Source of the DNA: a virus
Reading direction: 5' to 3' (one strand)
Virus record (IMG/VR): IMGVR_UViG_3300009164_000054
Location: 26,623 to 90,622 of that record
DNA: 64,000 bases
Position 1 is the stretch's first letter. Every line of letters starts with the position of its first letter. Below the pieces are notes generated by a model. The model saw nothing but the letters and a program-made list of their open reading frames with translations. It searched no databases and was not told the origin of the DNA. The position numbers and the translations under genes are program-made. Shown piece after piece: positions 14,608 to 23,290 of the stretch.

Positions 14608-14632
14608 GAGCCTCCCATTGATTGAGAGGCTC
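14608..14632 (-). terminator. terminator of the isolated 132-residue gene
   Basis: Perfect 7-bp stem GAGCCTC/GAGGCTC with an 11-base loop, directly downstream of the stop at 14642 on the minus strand. The trailing sequence AACATTCTACTTAG is only moderately U-rich, but position and stem quality support a terminator. Confidence 0.65.
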
Positions 14633-14641
14633 GAGTTCCAT

Positions 14642-15040
14642 TTAGATTTGCGCTAACAATGCGTCAACATTAACTTGAGACAATCCTGCGCTCACTGCAG
14701 TTGATTTCACTGCTTGTGCTTTAAGAATGTCCAAAGCAAAATCATCAGCATAATCATCAGCCAATGCTTGTGCACTTGTGAATGCATCAATGATGTCAGT
14801 TCTTGTGAATGTGCTTGCACTACCATCAGCATTAAGAATGACCTTCTTGTCAGCATCAACATTGTTGTATGTGAATGTATTAACATTACAATACAATGGG
14901 AATGTGATGTCCTCTGACTTGGTCCAACCATTTTCTACTAACACTGCTTTAGGGCAGAAGTAAGAATCTTTTGCTTTATCAACGAAGTAAGCATTTCCTG
15001 CAGGCGTAAAGTTAGCCTTAACAATTTTAAGTGATTTCAT
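14642..15040 (-). CDS. isolated hypothetical protein, 132 aa
   Basis: Start chosen at MKSLKIVKANFTPAGNAYFVDKAKD (15040); an upstream in-frame ATG would add 19 Pro/Lys residues lying in a hairpin-rich leader. The protein has beta-strands first and a long Ala/Asp-rich helical end (TSAQALADDYADDFALDILKAQAV). Codons are more GC-balanced than its neighbours. It has its own terminator (14608-14632) and lies at the switch between the leftward and rightward arms, suggesting an independently and perhaps strongly expressed gene. Function unknown. Confidence 0.72.
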   Translation of the reverse strand: MKSLKIVKANFTPAGNAYFVDKAKDSYFCPKAVLVENGWTKSEDITFPLYCNVNTFTYNNVDADKKVILNADGSASTFTRTDIIDAFTSAQALADDYADDFALDILKAQAVKSTAVSAGLSQVNVDALLAQI

Positions 15041-15188
15041 AATCAGGTTCTGTTTTTTATTGAGTGTTACGTTGAATGGGGGACTACCCCCAACCACTCA
15101 AAATGATGTGGGGGTCTTGGGTTGGAGTGGTCTCACACAGTACACACATAAGCCATATCAAAATTTTGAAAAAAAATTTGAAAAAAGT

Positions 15189-15220
15189 TTTTGGATATAT
15201 AAAATATATTTTACCTTTGG
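15189..15220 (+). promoter_or_regulatory. promoter for the rightward (late) arm
   Basis: TTTTTG at 15189-15194, an 18-base spacer and TACCTTTG at 15213-15220 match the Bacteroidota pattern TTTG-N19-TAnnTTTG. The initial transcript would begin inside GCGGGTGGGTGGG and carry a leader of about 150 bases to the first gene at 15376. The rest of 15041-15375 holds C/G-rich inverted repeats (CCCCC and GGGGG, CCACTC and GAGTGG at about 15070-15130). Confidence 0.55.
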
Positions 15221-15346
15221 CGGGTGGGTGGGTTTGTCTATAAGGATAATTAGTTATCAATATAGTTCTCTAGATAAATATTATTCATAATATAGCTATG
15301 ATATAAAAATATTTATCTATTATGTTCATTGTTAGTTTTATTTATA

Positions 15347-15354
15347 TATCTTTG
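15347..15354 (+). promoter_or_regulatory. second -7-like box TATCTTTG before the late operon
   Basis: Exact TAnnTTTG match about 20 bases upstream of the ATG at 15376. No good -33 element lies at standard distance, so it may be used with an activator or be redundant with the 15189-15220 promoter. Confidence 0.4.
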
Positions 15355-15375
15355 TCAATAGAATAAAACTAAATT

Positions 15376-15726
15376 ATGGAACCAACAGTTATAGTACAAA
15401 GACTAAAGAAGAGTGTATCAACTGATATACAACTAGCTGAGAAGTATTATTCTATTCTATCAGCTATAAACAATCTACATCTCACTGAGAGAGAAATACA
15501 GCTTATATCTTTTACAGCTATTAAAGGAAACATTACATATGCTAATGTAAGGGAAGAATTCTGCAAACTACACAAAACAACAGGTCCTACAATTAACAAC
15601 ATCATCAGCAAGCTGAAGAAGGTGGGTATATTTATTAAGGAAGGTGGTAAGGTGAAGGTGAACCCAGTTATTGTTATTGATTTCACTAAAGATTTAACAC
15701 TAGGTATAACACTCACACATGAATAA
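15376..15726 (+). CDS. winged-helix DNA-binding protein, 116 aa
   Basis: Residues 35-100 form a winged-helix pattern: LTEREIQLISFTAIKG, then VREEFCKLHKTTGPTINNIISKLKKVGIFIKEGGKVKV, with recognition helix and basic wing. It is the first gene of the rightward operon, which fits a regulator of late transcription or a packaging-related DNA-binding protein. It overlaps the HU-like gene by eight bases. Confidence 0.72.
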   Translation: MEPTVIVQRLKKSVSTDIQLAEKYYSILSAINNLHLTEREIQLISFTAIKGNITYANVREEFCKLHKTTGPTINNIISKLKKVGIFIKEGGKVKVNPVIVIDFTKDLTLGITLTHE

Positions 15727-16081
15727 GCCAACAACAATGTCTGTGAAAGAGTTCATCATTAAGAGGATGGCTCTTAGTTTAGTAACATCTGAGAAGATTA
15801 TTGATAATGTTATACAACATCAGTTTGATTCTGCCAATGATGCTCTCAACTTAAACAACACTGTAGAGATATCAGGGTTTGGTAAGTTCTTCTTTAATGT
15901 TAAGAAGGCAGAGACACATTACAATAAGCTTCTAGCCATGAAGCAAGCATATGAGAATACATTAGCTGATCAATCTATAACAGATAAGAAAAGAAATGCT
16001 ACAGAACAAAGAATGATTACAGTGTTAAGGGATATCAAAACATTAAAACCAAAGATGCATGAGCCTAGGACAGATATATGA
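15719..16081 (+). CDS. HU/IHF-like DNA-binding protein, 120 aa
   Basis: The first ~60 residues look like an HU/IHF half: helices SVKEFIIKRMALSL and KIIDNVIQHQFDSANDAL, then the strand motif VEISGFGKFFFNVKKA, the hallmark of the HU body. The usual basic DNA-gripping arm is replaced by a helical C-terminal extension. crAss-like phages encode IHF-like subunits in this neighbourhood; the likely role is bending DNA in packaging or transcription. It overlaps both flanking genes. Confidence 0.78.
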   Translation: MNKPTTMSVKEFIIKRMALSLVTSEKIIDNVIQHQFDSANDALNLNNTVEISGFGKFFFNVKKAETHYNKLLAMKQAYENTLADQSITDKKRNATEQRMITVLRDIKTLKPKMHEPRTDI

Positions 16082-16316
16082 GGGATGGAAGAATCATCTT
16101 CTCCCTGAAGAAAGAAATAAAGCTTTTATAGAATATACAAGCCAAACAAGAACTGCTATATGTGAACAATGTGACAAGCATTCTTCTAAACACAAATCAG
16201 TGAGACCAGATGCACATTGCACAGAATGTGGGTGTACGCTCTCAGCAAAGACTAAATGTTTAACATGTGAATGTCCATTAAGAAAATGGAGAGCCACAGA
16301 ACTACCTACAATATGA
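16059..16316 (+). CDS. zinc-ribbon protein, 85 aa
   Basis: Contains CEQC at residues 35-38, then HCTECGC, KCLTCECP: at least two Cys knuckles spaced as in zinc ribbons, with a basic and aromatic end (LRKWRATELPT). The last four bases overlap the next gene's ATG. It starts 23 bases inside the preceding gene. Probably binds nucleic acid or a protein partner during packaging or transcription; exact function unknown. Confidence 0.75.
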   Translation: MSLGQIYEGWKNHLLPEERNKAFIEYTSQTRTAICEQCDKHSSKHKSVRPDAHCTECGCTLSAKTKCLTCECPLRKWRATELPTI

Positions 16317-16624
16317 ACATACGTAAAATCCCTTTAGAACCTCTTATACAAATCCTTCAAGATCTATTTGAGAATGGAACTGATTTCATTGATATATCAG
16401 GAGAACAGAATGCAGAAGGTGAAGCTCCAAGAGACATGATAAAGATATCAGTTAAACCTGAATATATGATGGATCATGATGAACTTAATGATGAGAATAC
16501 AATTGAGTTTATGGAAGAGGAAATAGAGATGGATTACACAGGTTCATTTGAAGAGAACACTAAACGTACCATCATAGATGATAAGACGTCCTTCTCTGAT
16601 GAAGATATAGATAATTTAATATAA
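16313..16624 (+). CDS. acidic hypothetical protein, 103 aa
   Basis: Start chosen at ATG 16313, which forms ATGA with the zinc-ribbon stop, rather than an in-frame ATG at 16271. MNIRKIPLEPLIQILQDLFENGTDFIDIS is followed by an acidic region (DHDELNDENTIEFMEEEIEMDY). No known domain. It lies in the packaging operon between the zinc ribbon and TerL. Confidence 0.65.
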   Translation: MNIRKIPLEPLIQILQDLFENGTDFIDISGEQNAEGEAPRDMIKISVKPEYMMDHDELNDENTIEFMEEEIEMDYTGSFEENTKRTIIDDKTSFSDEDIDNLI

Positions 16625-16630
16625 GAAGCT

Positions 16631-16906
16631 ATGACAAAACCAAACTATCATAGAAAAATTATACAGCTGTTAGAACGTCTACACAAAGCACATCCTACAT
16701 ATAATATAGGAAGACATTTTGCAACAGCTCTTGATGGTTATCAAGATGTATGGGGAGTGTCTGACAGAGAATTGCTCTTCTCATTACAGAAATATGAAGC
16801 AAGCCTGGATATGGATAGAGATCATATAGATGAAGAAGAGATAGAAGAGATAATAAAGGATGGCATGAATTTAAATGTAATATTCCTTGATGAAGAGGAG
16901 GACTAA
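16631..16906 (+). CDS. hypothetical protein, 91 aa
   Basis: MTKPNYHRKIIQLLERLHKAHPTYNIGRHFATALDGYQDVWGVSDRELLFSL, then an acidic tail (DHIDEEEIEEIIKDG and FLDEEED). The 'HPTYN.G.H...AL.DY...WG.SD.EL' pattern occurs in small proteins upstream of TerL in Bacteroidota phages, but I know no function for them. Confidence 0.68.
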   Translation: MTKPNYHRKIIQLLERLHKAHPTYNIGRHFATALDGYQDVWGVSDRELLFSLQKYEASLDMDRDHIDEEEIEEIIKDGMNLNVIFLDEEED

Positions 16907-16917
16907 ACAAATACAAA

Positions 16918-17250
16918 ATGGCAGTAAAGAAAACTACATACATAACAACGGAACTCAATTGGGCAGAAGAACAGTTATCAAGCTGGAAACAATACGTTGA
17001 TGCTAATCCTTTACATACATTAGAGGATAGAATCAAATGGAAAGAAACTAAAGCTGGTGGTGCTATGCCTATGGTGATTGCCTCTATCGAGGCTCAAGGT
17101 AAGTTTGTACAAGAGACAATGAAGAACTATCTAGCTCTCTTAGAACAAGTAGAAAAGCTCAGAGAGAAAGAAGAAGCTAAAGCAGTACCTATAAGAGGTG
17201 GTGCTGAGCTTGGAAGTATGGCAGAAGAGTTTTTAAAAGGTAGAAAATAA
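16918..17250 (+). CDS. putative terminase small subunit-like protein, 110 aa
   Basis: Predominantly helical (LNWAEEQLSSWKQYVDANP, then VQETMKNYLALLEQVEKLREKEEAK), ending GGAELGSMAEEFLKGRK. Its TAA shares one base with the TerL ATG (TAATG), so the two are translationally coupled. A small terminase role rests on position, size and helical content; there is no diagnostic motif. Confidence 0.55.
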   Translation: MAVKKTTYITTELNWAEEQLSSWKQYVDANPLHTLEDRIKWKETKAGGAMPMVIASIEAQGKFVQETMKNYLALLEQVEKLREKEEAKAVPIRGGAELGSMAEEFLKGRK

Positions 17251-19274
17251 TGGATGGACTACAAAGTATTGACTACAAGGATTGGTTCATCAATCAAAAG
17301 AGAGTTCCTCAGAAAGACTCAGATGAGTATAAAGCGTTCTATGCCTATCATAAACAACTATGCATTGATGGTTGTACAATGGGAGGAGTATATATCAATC
17401 CTTTTTTATATTGGCATTTAAACTTCTGGAATACAGAAGTAGATATAATAGATGAACGTGGAAGAATATCACAGAAATATGCTAATCCATATTTACGTGA
17501 TAATGAATGGGTTATTACAAATGAAATAGATAGAGCACAAATAGAAAAGAAAGGCCTAGTTATACTGGGCATTCGTCGTTTGGCTAAGTCAGTAATTGAG
17601 AGCAGTTATATAGGTTGGGGAGCTACATTTGATGAGAACTCCCAGAACATTATAGCAGGATTGAATGCTCCCGATATAAAGCTTATCACAGATAAGATTG
17701 ACAAAGGATTAAACTTTCTACCAGAAGCATGGAGATGGCAGAGGGTTGAGGATAATTGGAAAAACCAAGTTACTTTAGGGATCAAGACAAAAGCAGGAGA
17801 GCGAATCCCCTTTTCTCAGATCCTTATTCGTAACTTAGATGGTGGTAATAACGAGGAAGCAATTGCAGGTACTAAACCTAGAAAATTAATTATTGATGAG
17901 ATTGGTAAAGGAAGTTTCCTTAGAGGACTACAAGCTGCAACTCCAGGTTTTACTACACCATATGGTTGGGGATGTAGCCCTATCCTTACAGGTACTGGAG
18001 GAGATATGCAGAATTTTATGGATGCTAAGTCTCTTATGTTCGATGTAGAGAATTTCAACTTCCTTACATATAATAACGCTAAAGATGATAAACGAGTACA
18101 TGGGCTATTCATATCCCATAAGTACAGAATGGAAGCTAAAGAAGAATCCACATTAGGAGCATACCTTGAACAACCAGCAGATTCTGAATTACACAATGTA
18201 AAGATGCTAGTCTCTAATGAAGAGAAAGCAGATAAGATTACAAATGATAACCTTGACAGATTAAAAAAAGCTGGTGATAGACTAGCTTATTTAAAAGAGA
18301 AGATGTATTACCCACAAGAAGTGGATGATATATTCTTGAATGAGGACACAAATATATTTGATATAGAAGCTACCAAACGTCAGAAGGCTAGACTACTAGC
18401 ACAAGAAAGAACAGGAACCCCTGTTGTTCTTTATGATGATGGTAATGGTGTAAAGCATGAGTTTACAGACAAATTACCTATATCAAACTTCCCTCTTAAG
18501 AATAGTGATAACAAAGAAGCTCCTGTAGTGATATATGAGTTTCCAATAGAGAGTCCTCCTTATGGATTATATGTAGCAGGGATTGACCCTTATAGACAGG
18601 GCAAGTCTGCTTATTCAAGTTCATTAGGATCTGTGTATATATACAAACGTATGCACAGTATATCAGGAGAGAAGTATCAAGATATGTTTGTTGCTAGCTA
18701 TTGTGCTAGACCAGAGAAGAAAGAAACCTGGGAAGAACAAGCACGTTACCTGATTAAATATTACAATGCAAGAGCTCTATGTGAGAATGACGAAATATCT
18801 TTTATTGACTACATGATAGCTAAAGGAGATGCTCATTACCTAGAAAGACAACCTGATTGGTTAAAGGAAATAGTTCCAAATACTACCGTAAGACGAGACT
18901 ATGGAATACATAGATCTTCTGAGAAAATTAGAGACTTTTTACATGGCTGCCTTAAAAAATATTCAGAAGAAGTTATACATACAGAGAAAGATGAAGATGG
19001 AAACATTAAATCTGAAACAAAAGGTATGTCTAAAATATTTGATCCTGTTCTCCTCGAGGAGATGATACAATATAATGAGACAGGTAACTTTGATAGAATC
19101 ATTGCAGCAGAACTAGCAATAGCTCTAGCAATGAAACTAGATCCCATAATGGGAAAAATAGGAGGAGAGCAAGATGTAAGAATGCAATCAATGTTCACAA
19201 AGAACAAAAAGAATACTCTGTTTACACAAAGCAGATCAATGTTTAACACACCAAAAAATAAATTGTTTAGATAA
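17250..19274 (+). CDS. terL: terminase large subunit (TerL)
   Basis: 674 residues. N-terminal ATPase: a Walker A-like segment VILGIRRLAKSV near residues 104-115 (phage TerL-type, R-rich rather than GxxxxGK), a Walker B segment KLIIDEIGKGSF near residue 212. C-terminal RNase H-type nuclease: YVAGIDPYRQGKS near residue 440 supplies the first catalytic Asp, CENDEISFIDYM near residue 512, and a later Asp in the helix near residue 630. It cuts and pumps concatemeric DNA through the portal encoded next. Confidence 0.93.
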   Translation: MDGLQSIDYKDWFINQKRVPQKDSDEYKAFYAYHKQLCIDGCTMGGVYINPFLYWHLNFWNTEVDIIDERGRISQKYANPYLRDNEWVITNEIDRAQIEKKGLVILGIRRLAKSVIESSYIGWGATFDENSQNIIAGLNAPDIKLITDKIDKGLNFLPEAWRWQRVEDNWKNQVTLGIKTKAGERIPFSQILIRNLDGGNNEEAIAGTKPRKLIIDEIGKGSFLRGLQAATPGFTTPYGWGCSPILTGTGGDMQNFMDAKSLMFDVENFNFLTYNNAKDDKRVHGLFISHKYRMEAKEESTLGAYLEQPADSELHNVKMLVSNEEKADKITNDNLDRLKKAGDRLAYLKEKMYYPQEVDDIFLNEDTNIFDIEATKRQKARLLAQERTGTPVVLYDDGNGVKHEFTDKLPISNFPLKNSDNKEAPVVIYEFPIESPPYGLYVAGIDPYRQGKSAYSSSLGSVYIYKRMHSISGEKYQDMFVASYCARPEKKETWEEQARYLIKYYNARALCENDEISFIDYMIAKGDAHYLERQPDWLKEIVPNTTVRRDYGIHRSSEKIRDFLHGCLKKYSEEVIHTEKDEDGNIKSETKGMSKIFDPVLLEEMIQYNETGNFDRIIAAELAIALAMKLDPIMGKIGGEQDVRMQSMFTKNKKNTLFTQSRSMFNTPKNKLFR

Positions 19275-19275
19275 C

Positions 19276-21861
19276 ATGGCAATAATTAGATACACAAAAG
19301 ATGCTACCATACGGTATGCCTACTTAAACATCTTTCCTGATCAGTTCAAGACAGAGAAGGAGAAACAAGATGAGAGCTGGATTAAAAACACCATGGATTA
19401 TTTTTCCAACAAAGCTTATGCTGAATACATAAAGAATAGAGATACGTTTGTAAAGAACTATGATCTTATGAAGGGTATTCTACGTATGGAAGATTTCTAT
19501 CAAGAACCAGAGGTGAGAAGCTTTACAGATGTACTTACAGCAGATCTAGAACTTCCAGCTTATGTAAAACATTATTCTATTGTAACAACACCTATTAATG
19601 AGTTAGTAGGAGAGATATCAAAGAGACCTGATACATTCAGAGTGAAAGCTTTTGATGATGATAGTAAAGCAGAAGAGCTTCAGTTCAAGACTGATACATT
19701 ACAAGAATATGTAATTAATCAAGTGAAACAACAACTAGCTGCAAAAGCTGCAATGCAAGGAGAAGAAATAGATCCTGAGCAATTAGATCAGATGACTATG
19801 GAACAAGTTAAGGATCAACTTGATAGTTATACATCCATAGCTGAGAAGTGGGCTAACCATGTTCTTACATGTCAGAAAGCTGAATTCAATCTTAAAGAAA
19901 AGAGTGAAGATGCATTTAGAGATATGTTAATATCTGCTAGAGAGTTCTATCATATATATGAAGACAACTCTAAGTTAGGATTTAACATAGAGGTGGCTAA
20001 TCCAAAGAATACTTGGTACCTATCTACACCAGATAGAAAATATATATCAGATCCAACAGGTAGAGCACAAGGTGCATATGCTGCTGGTACTGTGACAGTT
20101 ATGGAACTATCTGAAATTATTGAATCTGTTCCTGATCTTACTAAAGAAGAAATAGATCACCTTAGATCATCCTTACAAGATTATGGATTAATCAATGTAC
20201 GTGAATCTAATCTTGGTAATCCTAATGCTCCAGAAGGACAAGACTCTGTGCAGTATGATACATTTGACCCTCTCGTTTTACAAACAAGAATGATGATAGA
20301 GAGTGAGATGAAAGAGAACAATGATGGACTTAAAGACTTCTTAGGACTAACCAACAACGTTAGTTCATTTGGATATAAGTATGTTGTTGTAAGAAGCTAT
20401 TGGATATCTAAAAAGAAAATAGGTAAGTTGATTTATACAGATGAAATGGGTAATGAGCAATCAATGCTTGTTGATGAATCATATAAATCAGGAACTATTC
20501 CTACACAATCATCACTAGAATGGGGATGGATTAACCAATGGTATCAAGGAACAAAGATTGGTCCAGACATCTATCATATCAAACCATTTAAACTATTAAA
20601 CTATTGTCCTATTATTGGTACTATACATGAGGTGAAGAACACAGAGGCTAAATCTCTTGTCGATCTTATGAAGCCTTTCCAGGTAATATATAATGTATGT
20701 ATGAACCAACTTTACAAACTACTTGAGAAAGAGGTGGGTAAAGTGCAGCTTATGTCATTAAGACACATTCCTATTCCTAAAGATGGAGATGCACAAGATG
20801 CTCTTGACATATGGGAAATGGAAGCACGTAATAGAGGAGTGGTGTTTATTGATGATAGCCCAGAGAATATGAAGAGCCCTAGCTCATTCAATCAATTTAC
20901 AGCTCTTGATCTTACACGTACACAAGAGATACAATCTAGATATAATCTTGCTATGCAGATTAAACAAGAATGTTGGGAACTTGTAGGTATGTCTAAACAA
21001 CGTATGGGATCTGTTTCTGCTTCTGAATCAGCTACAGGTACTAACACTGCAATGCAACAGAGTTATTCTCAAACAGAGCCTCTGTTCGTGGCACATGAGT
21101 ATGTGATGGGACAATTGTATCAGAGTATTATAGATGCTGCTCTTTATGTAGAATCATCCAAACCACAATCTACTCTATCATATATTACATCTGAGGGTGA
21201 GTCTGCATTTGTACAAGTGAATGGAACAGATCTTAGATTTAGAGATTTGAAAGTGTTCCTTACTAATAGACCAGAAGATACACAAATGTTTAATGAGCTT
21301 AGACAATTGTCTCAAGCTATTATACAAAATGGTGGCACACTTTATGATGTTGTTGAACTGTACAGTTCTAAATCACAAAGAGATCTTAAGAAAACATTCA
21401 AAGATCTTAGAGATAGACAGATTGCACAACAAGAACAAGCTAATCAGTTGCAACAACAACAATTGCAACAACAACAAGAACAATCTCAAGCACAAATTCA
21501 ACAAGCTGCTCAACAAGCTGAAGCACAAATGGCTCATGATGATTATCAAAAAGAACTTGATAGACTATCTAAAAAAGAAATTGCCATCATACAAGCTACA
21601 GGATTTGGTAATGTTGAAGCTGAAGATGTTAATGCTAATGCTATTCCTGATGTAATGGAAGTTAGTAGACTTGCTTACGATCAAGATAAAGCTACTAAAG
21701 AATATGGATTAAAAATGGCTGATGTTCAATCTAAAAACAAACAGTTCAACGATAAGATGGCAGTTGAAAAAGATAAGATTGCTGTTGCAAGAGAGAACAT
21801 GGCAAACGATTTAGCTATTGCTAAAGAAAATGCTAAGGGCAGAAATAACAAAAAAGGTTAA
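19276..21861 (+). CDS. portal protein
   Basis: 861 residues, directly after TerL (two bases). Contains the portal-type central region (ADLELPAYVKHYSIVTTPINELVGEISKRPDTFRV, then PFQVIYNVCMNQLYKLLEKEVGKV) and a helix-rich crown with a long Gln-rich segment (about residues 715-755) and a basic Asn/Lys end. Size matches crAss-like portals (750-860 residues). Forms the dodecameric ring through which DNA is packaged. The Gln-rich repeats are low-complexity and may vary in length. Confidence 0.85.
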   Translation: MAIIRYTKDATIRYAYLNIFPDQFKTEKEKQDESWIKNTMDYFSNKAYAEYIKNRDTFVKNYDLMKGILRMEDFYQEPEVRSFTDVLTADLELPAYVKHYSIVTTPINELVGEISKRPDTFRVKAFDDDSKAEELQFKTDTLQEYVINQVKQQLAAKAAMQGEEIDPEQLDQMTMEQVKDQLDSYTSIAEKWANHVLTCQKAEFNLKEKSEDAFRDMLISAREFYHIYEDNSKLGFNIEVANPKNTWYLSTPDRKYISDPTGRAQGAYAAGTVTVMELSEIIESVPDLTKEEIDHLRSSLQDYGLINVRESNLGNPNAPEGQDSVQYDTFDPLVLQTRMMIESEMKENNDGLKDFLGLTNNVSSFGYKYVVVRSYWISKKKIGKLIYTDEMGNEQSMLVDESYKSGTIPTQSSLEWGWINQWYQGTKIGPDIYHIKPFKLLNYCPIIGTIHEVKNTEAKSLVDLMKPFQVIYNVCMNQLYKLLEKEVGKVQLMSLRHIPIPKDGDAQDALDIWEMEARNRGVVFIDDSPENMKSPSSFNQFTALDLTRTQEIQSRYNLAMQIKQECWELVGMSKQRMGSVSASESATGTNTAMQQSYSQTEPLFVAHEYVMGQLYQSIIDAALYVESSKPQSTLSYITSEGESAFVQVNGTDLRFRDLKVFLTNRPEDTQMFNELRQLSQAIIQNGGTLYDVVELYSSKSQRDLKKTFKDLRDRQIAQQEQANQLQQQQLQQQQEQSQAQIQQAAQQAEAQMAHDDYQKELDRLSKKEIAIIQATGFGNVEAEDVNANAIPDVMEVSRLAYDQDKATKEYGLKMADVQSKNKQFNDKMAVEKDKIAVARENMANDLAIAKENAKGRNNKKG

Positions 21862-21868
21862 AAAAGTT

Positions 21869-21884
21869 CTCCTCTTCGGGGGAG
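21869..21884 (+). terminator. UUCG-loop hairpin after the portal gene
   Basis: CTCCTC-TTCG-GGGGAG, a stable 6-bp stem with one G-U pair and a UUCG tetraloop, just after the portal stop. The plus strand lacks a U run after it (TAAAAAATA), so it is more likely a partial terminator or an mRNA-stabilising hairpin. The 21885-22004 gap holds no gene, only an AT-rich leader ending AACTACAT before the next ATG. Confidence 0.5.
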
Positions 21885-22004
21885 TAAAAAATATTAATGC
21901 TATATTATCAACAAAATTGAATCATATCAACTGATAATGCTTTGATATTCAAAACTCTTATTATACATTTACATTAAATAAACCAAACACAAATACAACT
22001 ACAT

Positions 22005-23261
22005 ATGGCTGACAATTTAGAAACTATGGGAAACTTTAGTATCCAAGATACTATGGAAATGGGAATGGGTAACCAAGAACTATTAAATGACTTGTTTTCC
22101 CCTGAGACAGCATCATCTAATCCAGAAGATGTAACTCCTATTATCAATGAGGCTGATGCACCTGCTGCACCTGCTAAACCAGAAGTTCCAAAAGGTAAGG
22201 ATATTGTTCCTCCTAAGAGCGTTGATGGTAAAACAGATGAAGAGAAACTAGAAGGTCAATCAATGATCTCTGATTTCTTAAGTGATAATCCTGATGATGA
22301 AGAGGAAGAAGCTCCAGTATCAAAAGTTGCAAAATCTGCAACAGTTGATAATGATGAGGTTGAAGATGAACCAGAAACAACACAGTTCACAGCTCTTGCT
22401 AATGATCTATATAAACTAGGAGTGTTCACATCTGATGATGATACACAAGAACCAGTTTCTACAGCAGAAGAATTCTTAGAAAGATTTAATGAAGAAAAGA
22501 AAAAAGGTGCTAGTGAAATAGTACAAAACTTCATAGGACAATTTGGAGAAGATTATCAAGAAGCTTTTGATGCCATATTTGTAAAAGGAGTTGATCCAAA
22601 AGATTACTTCACTACATATAACACTGTTGTTGGATTTGCTGAGATGGATCTTTCTGATGAGACCAATCAAGTTAGAATAATGAAACAAGCTCTAACTAAT
22701 CAAGGGTTTGATCCAGAAGATATAGAAACAGAAGTTGAAAGACTTAAAAACTATGGTGACTTAGAAAGTGTTGCAACTAAAAACCACAAGGTGTTAGTTA
22801 AAAAAGAAGCAGCTAAGTTACAAGAATTAGAAGCTAAATCTGCAGCTGAGCTACAACAAAAAGCTCAAGTCAGAAATCAATATATAAGCAATGTGCAATC
22901 CATCTTAAATGATAAGGTGAAAGCAAAAGAGTTTGATGGTATTCCTATCAATCCAAAATTAGCAACAGAACTACAAGACTTCTTATTAGTAGATAAGTGG
23001 AAAACTCCATCAGGAGAAACTCTTACAGACTTTGATCGTGCTATTCTTGATATGAAAAGACCTGAGAACCACGCAATGAAAGTTAAGGTGGGGCTAATTC
23101 TAAAGATGTTAGAAAAAGATCCTACATTATCAGCTATACAAAGAACAGGTGTTACGAAGAAATCTAACGAACTGTTTGGAGAAGTTGCAAGACAAGTTAC
23201 CAAAGCTAAGAGCACTGGTACAGGAGCAAGTAGTGTTAATACAAAATCGTGGTTTCAATAA
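22005..23261 (+). CDS. putative capsid scaffolding / assembly protein, 418 aa
   Basis: A low-complexity, strongly acidic first third (PEDVTPIINEADAPAAPAKPEV and DNPDDEEEEAP) is followed by a helical middle with a coiled-coil region (VLVKKEAAKLQELEAKSAAELQQKAQVRNQYI) and a basic C-terminal tail (QVTKAKSTGTG). This acidic-helical-basic layout, between portal and major capsid protein genes, is typical of phage scaffolding proteins. No protease motif is seen. Leader AAACCAAACACAAATACAACTACAT. Confidence 0.65.
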   Translation: MADNLETMGNFSIQDTMEMGMGNQELLNDLFSPETASSNPEDVTPIINEADAPAAPAKPEVPKGKDIVPPKSVDGKTDEEKLEGQSMISDFLSDNPDDEEEEAPVSKVAKSATVDNDEVEDEPETTQFTALANDLYKLGVFTSDDDTQEPVSTAEEFLERFNEEKKKGASEIVQNFIGQFGEDYQEAFDAIFVKGVDPKDYFTTYNTVVGFAEMDLSDETNQVRIMKQALTNQGFDPEDIETEVERLKNYGDLESVATKNHKVLVKKEAAKLQELEAKSAAELQQKAQVRNQYISNVQSILNDKVKAKEFDGIPINPKLATELQDFLLVDKWKTPSGETLTDFDRAILDMKRPENHAMKVKVGLILKMLEKDPTLSAIQRTGVTKKSNELFGEVARQVTKAKSTGTGASSVNTKSWFQ

Positions 23262-23290
23262 CAAATTAATAATTAATAAATTCAAATAAA

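Noticed and set aside
21293-21655. Plus-strand frame of Asn/Leu/Lys repeats in the portal 3' end
   Set aside because: Out-of-frame shadow of the Gln-rich portal segment.
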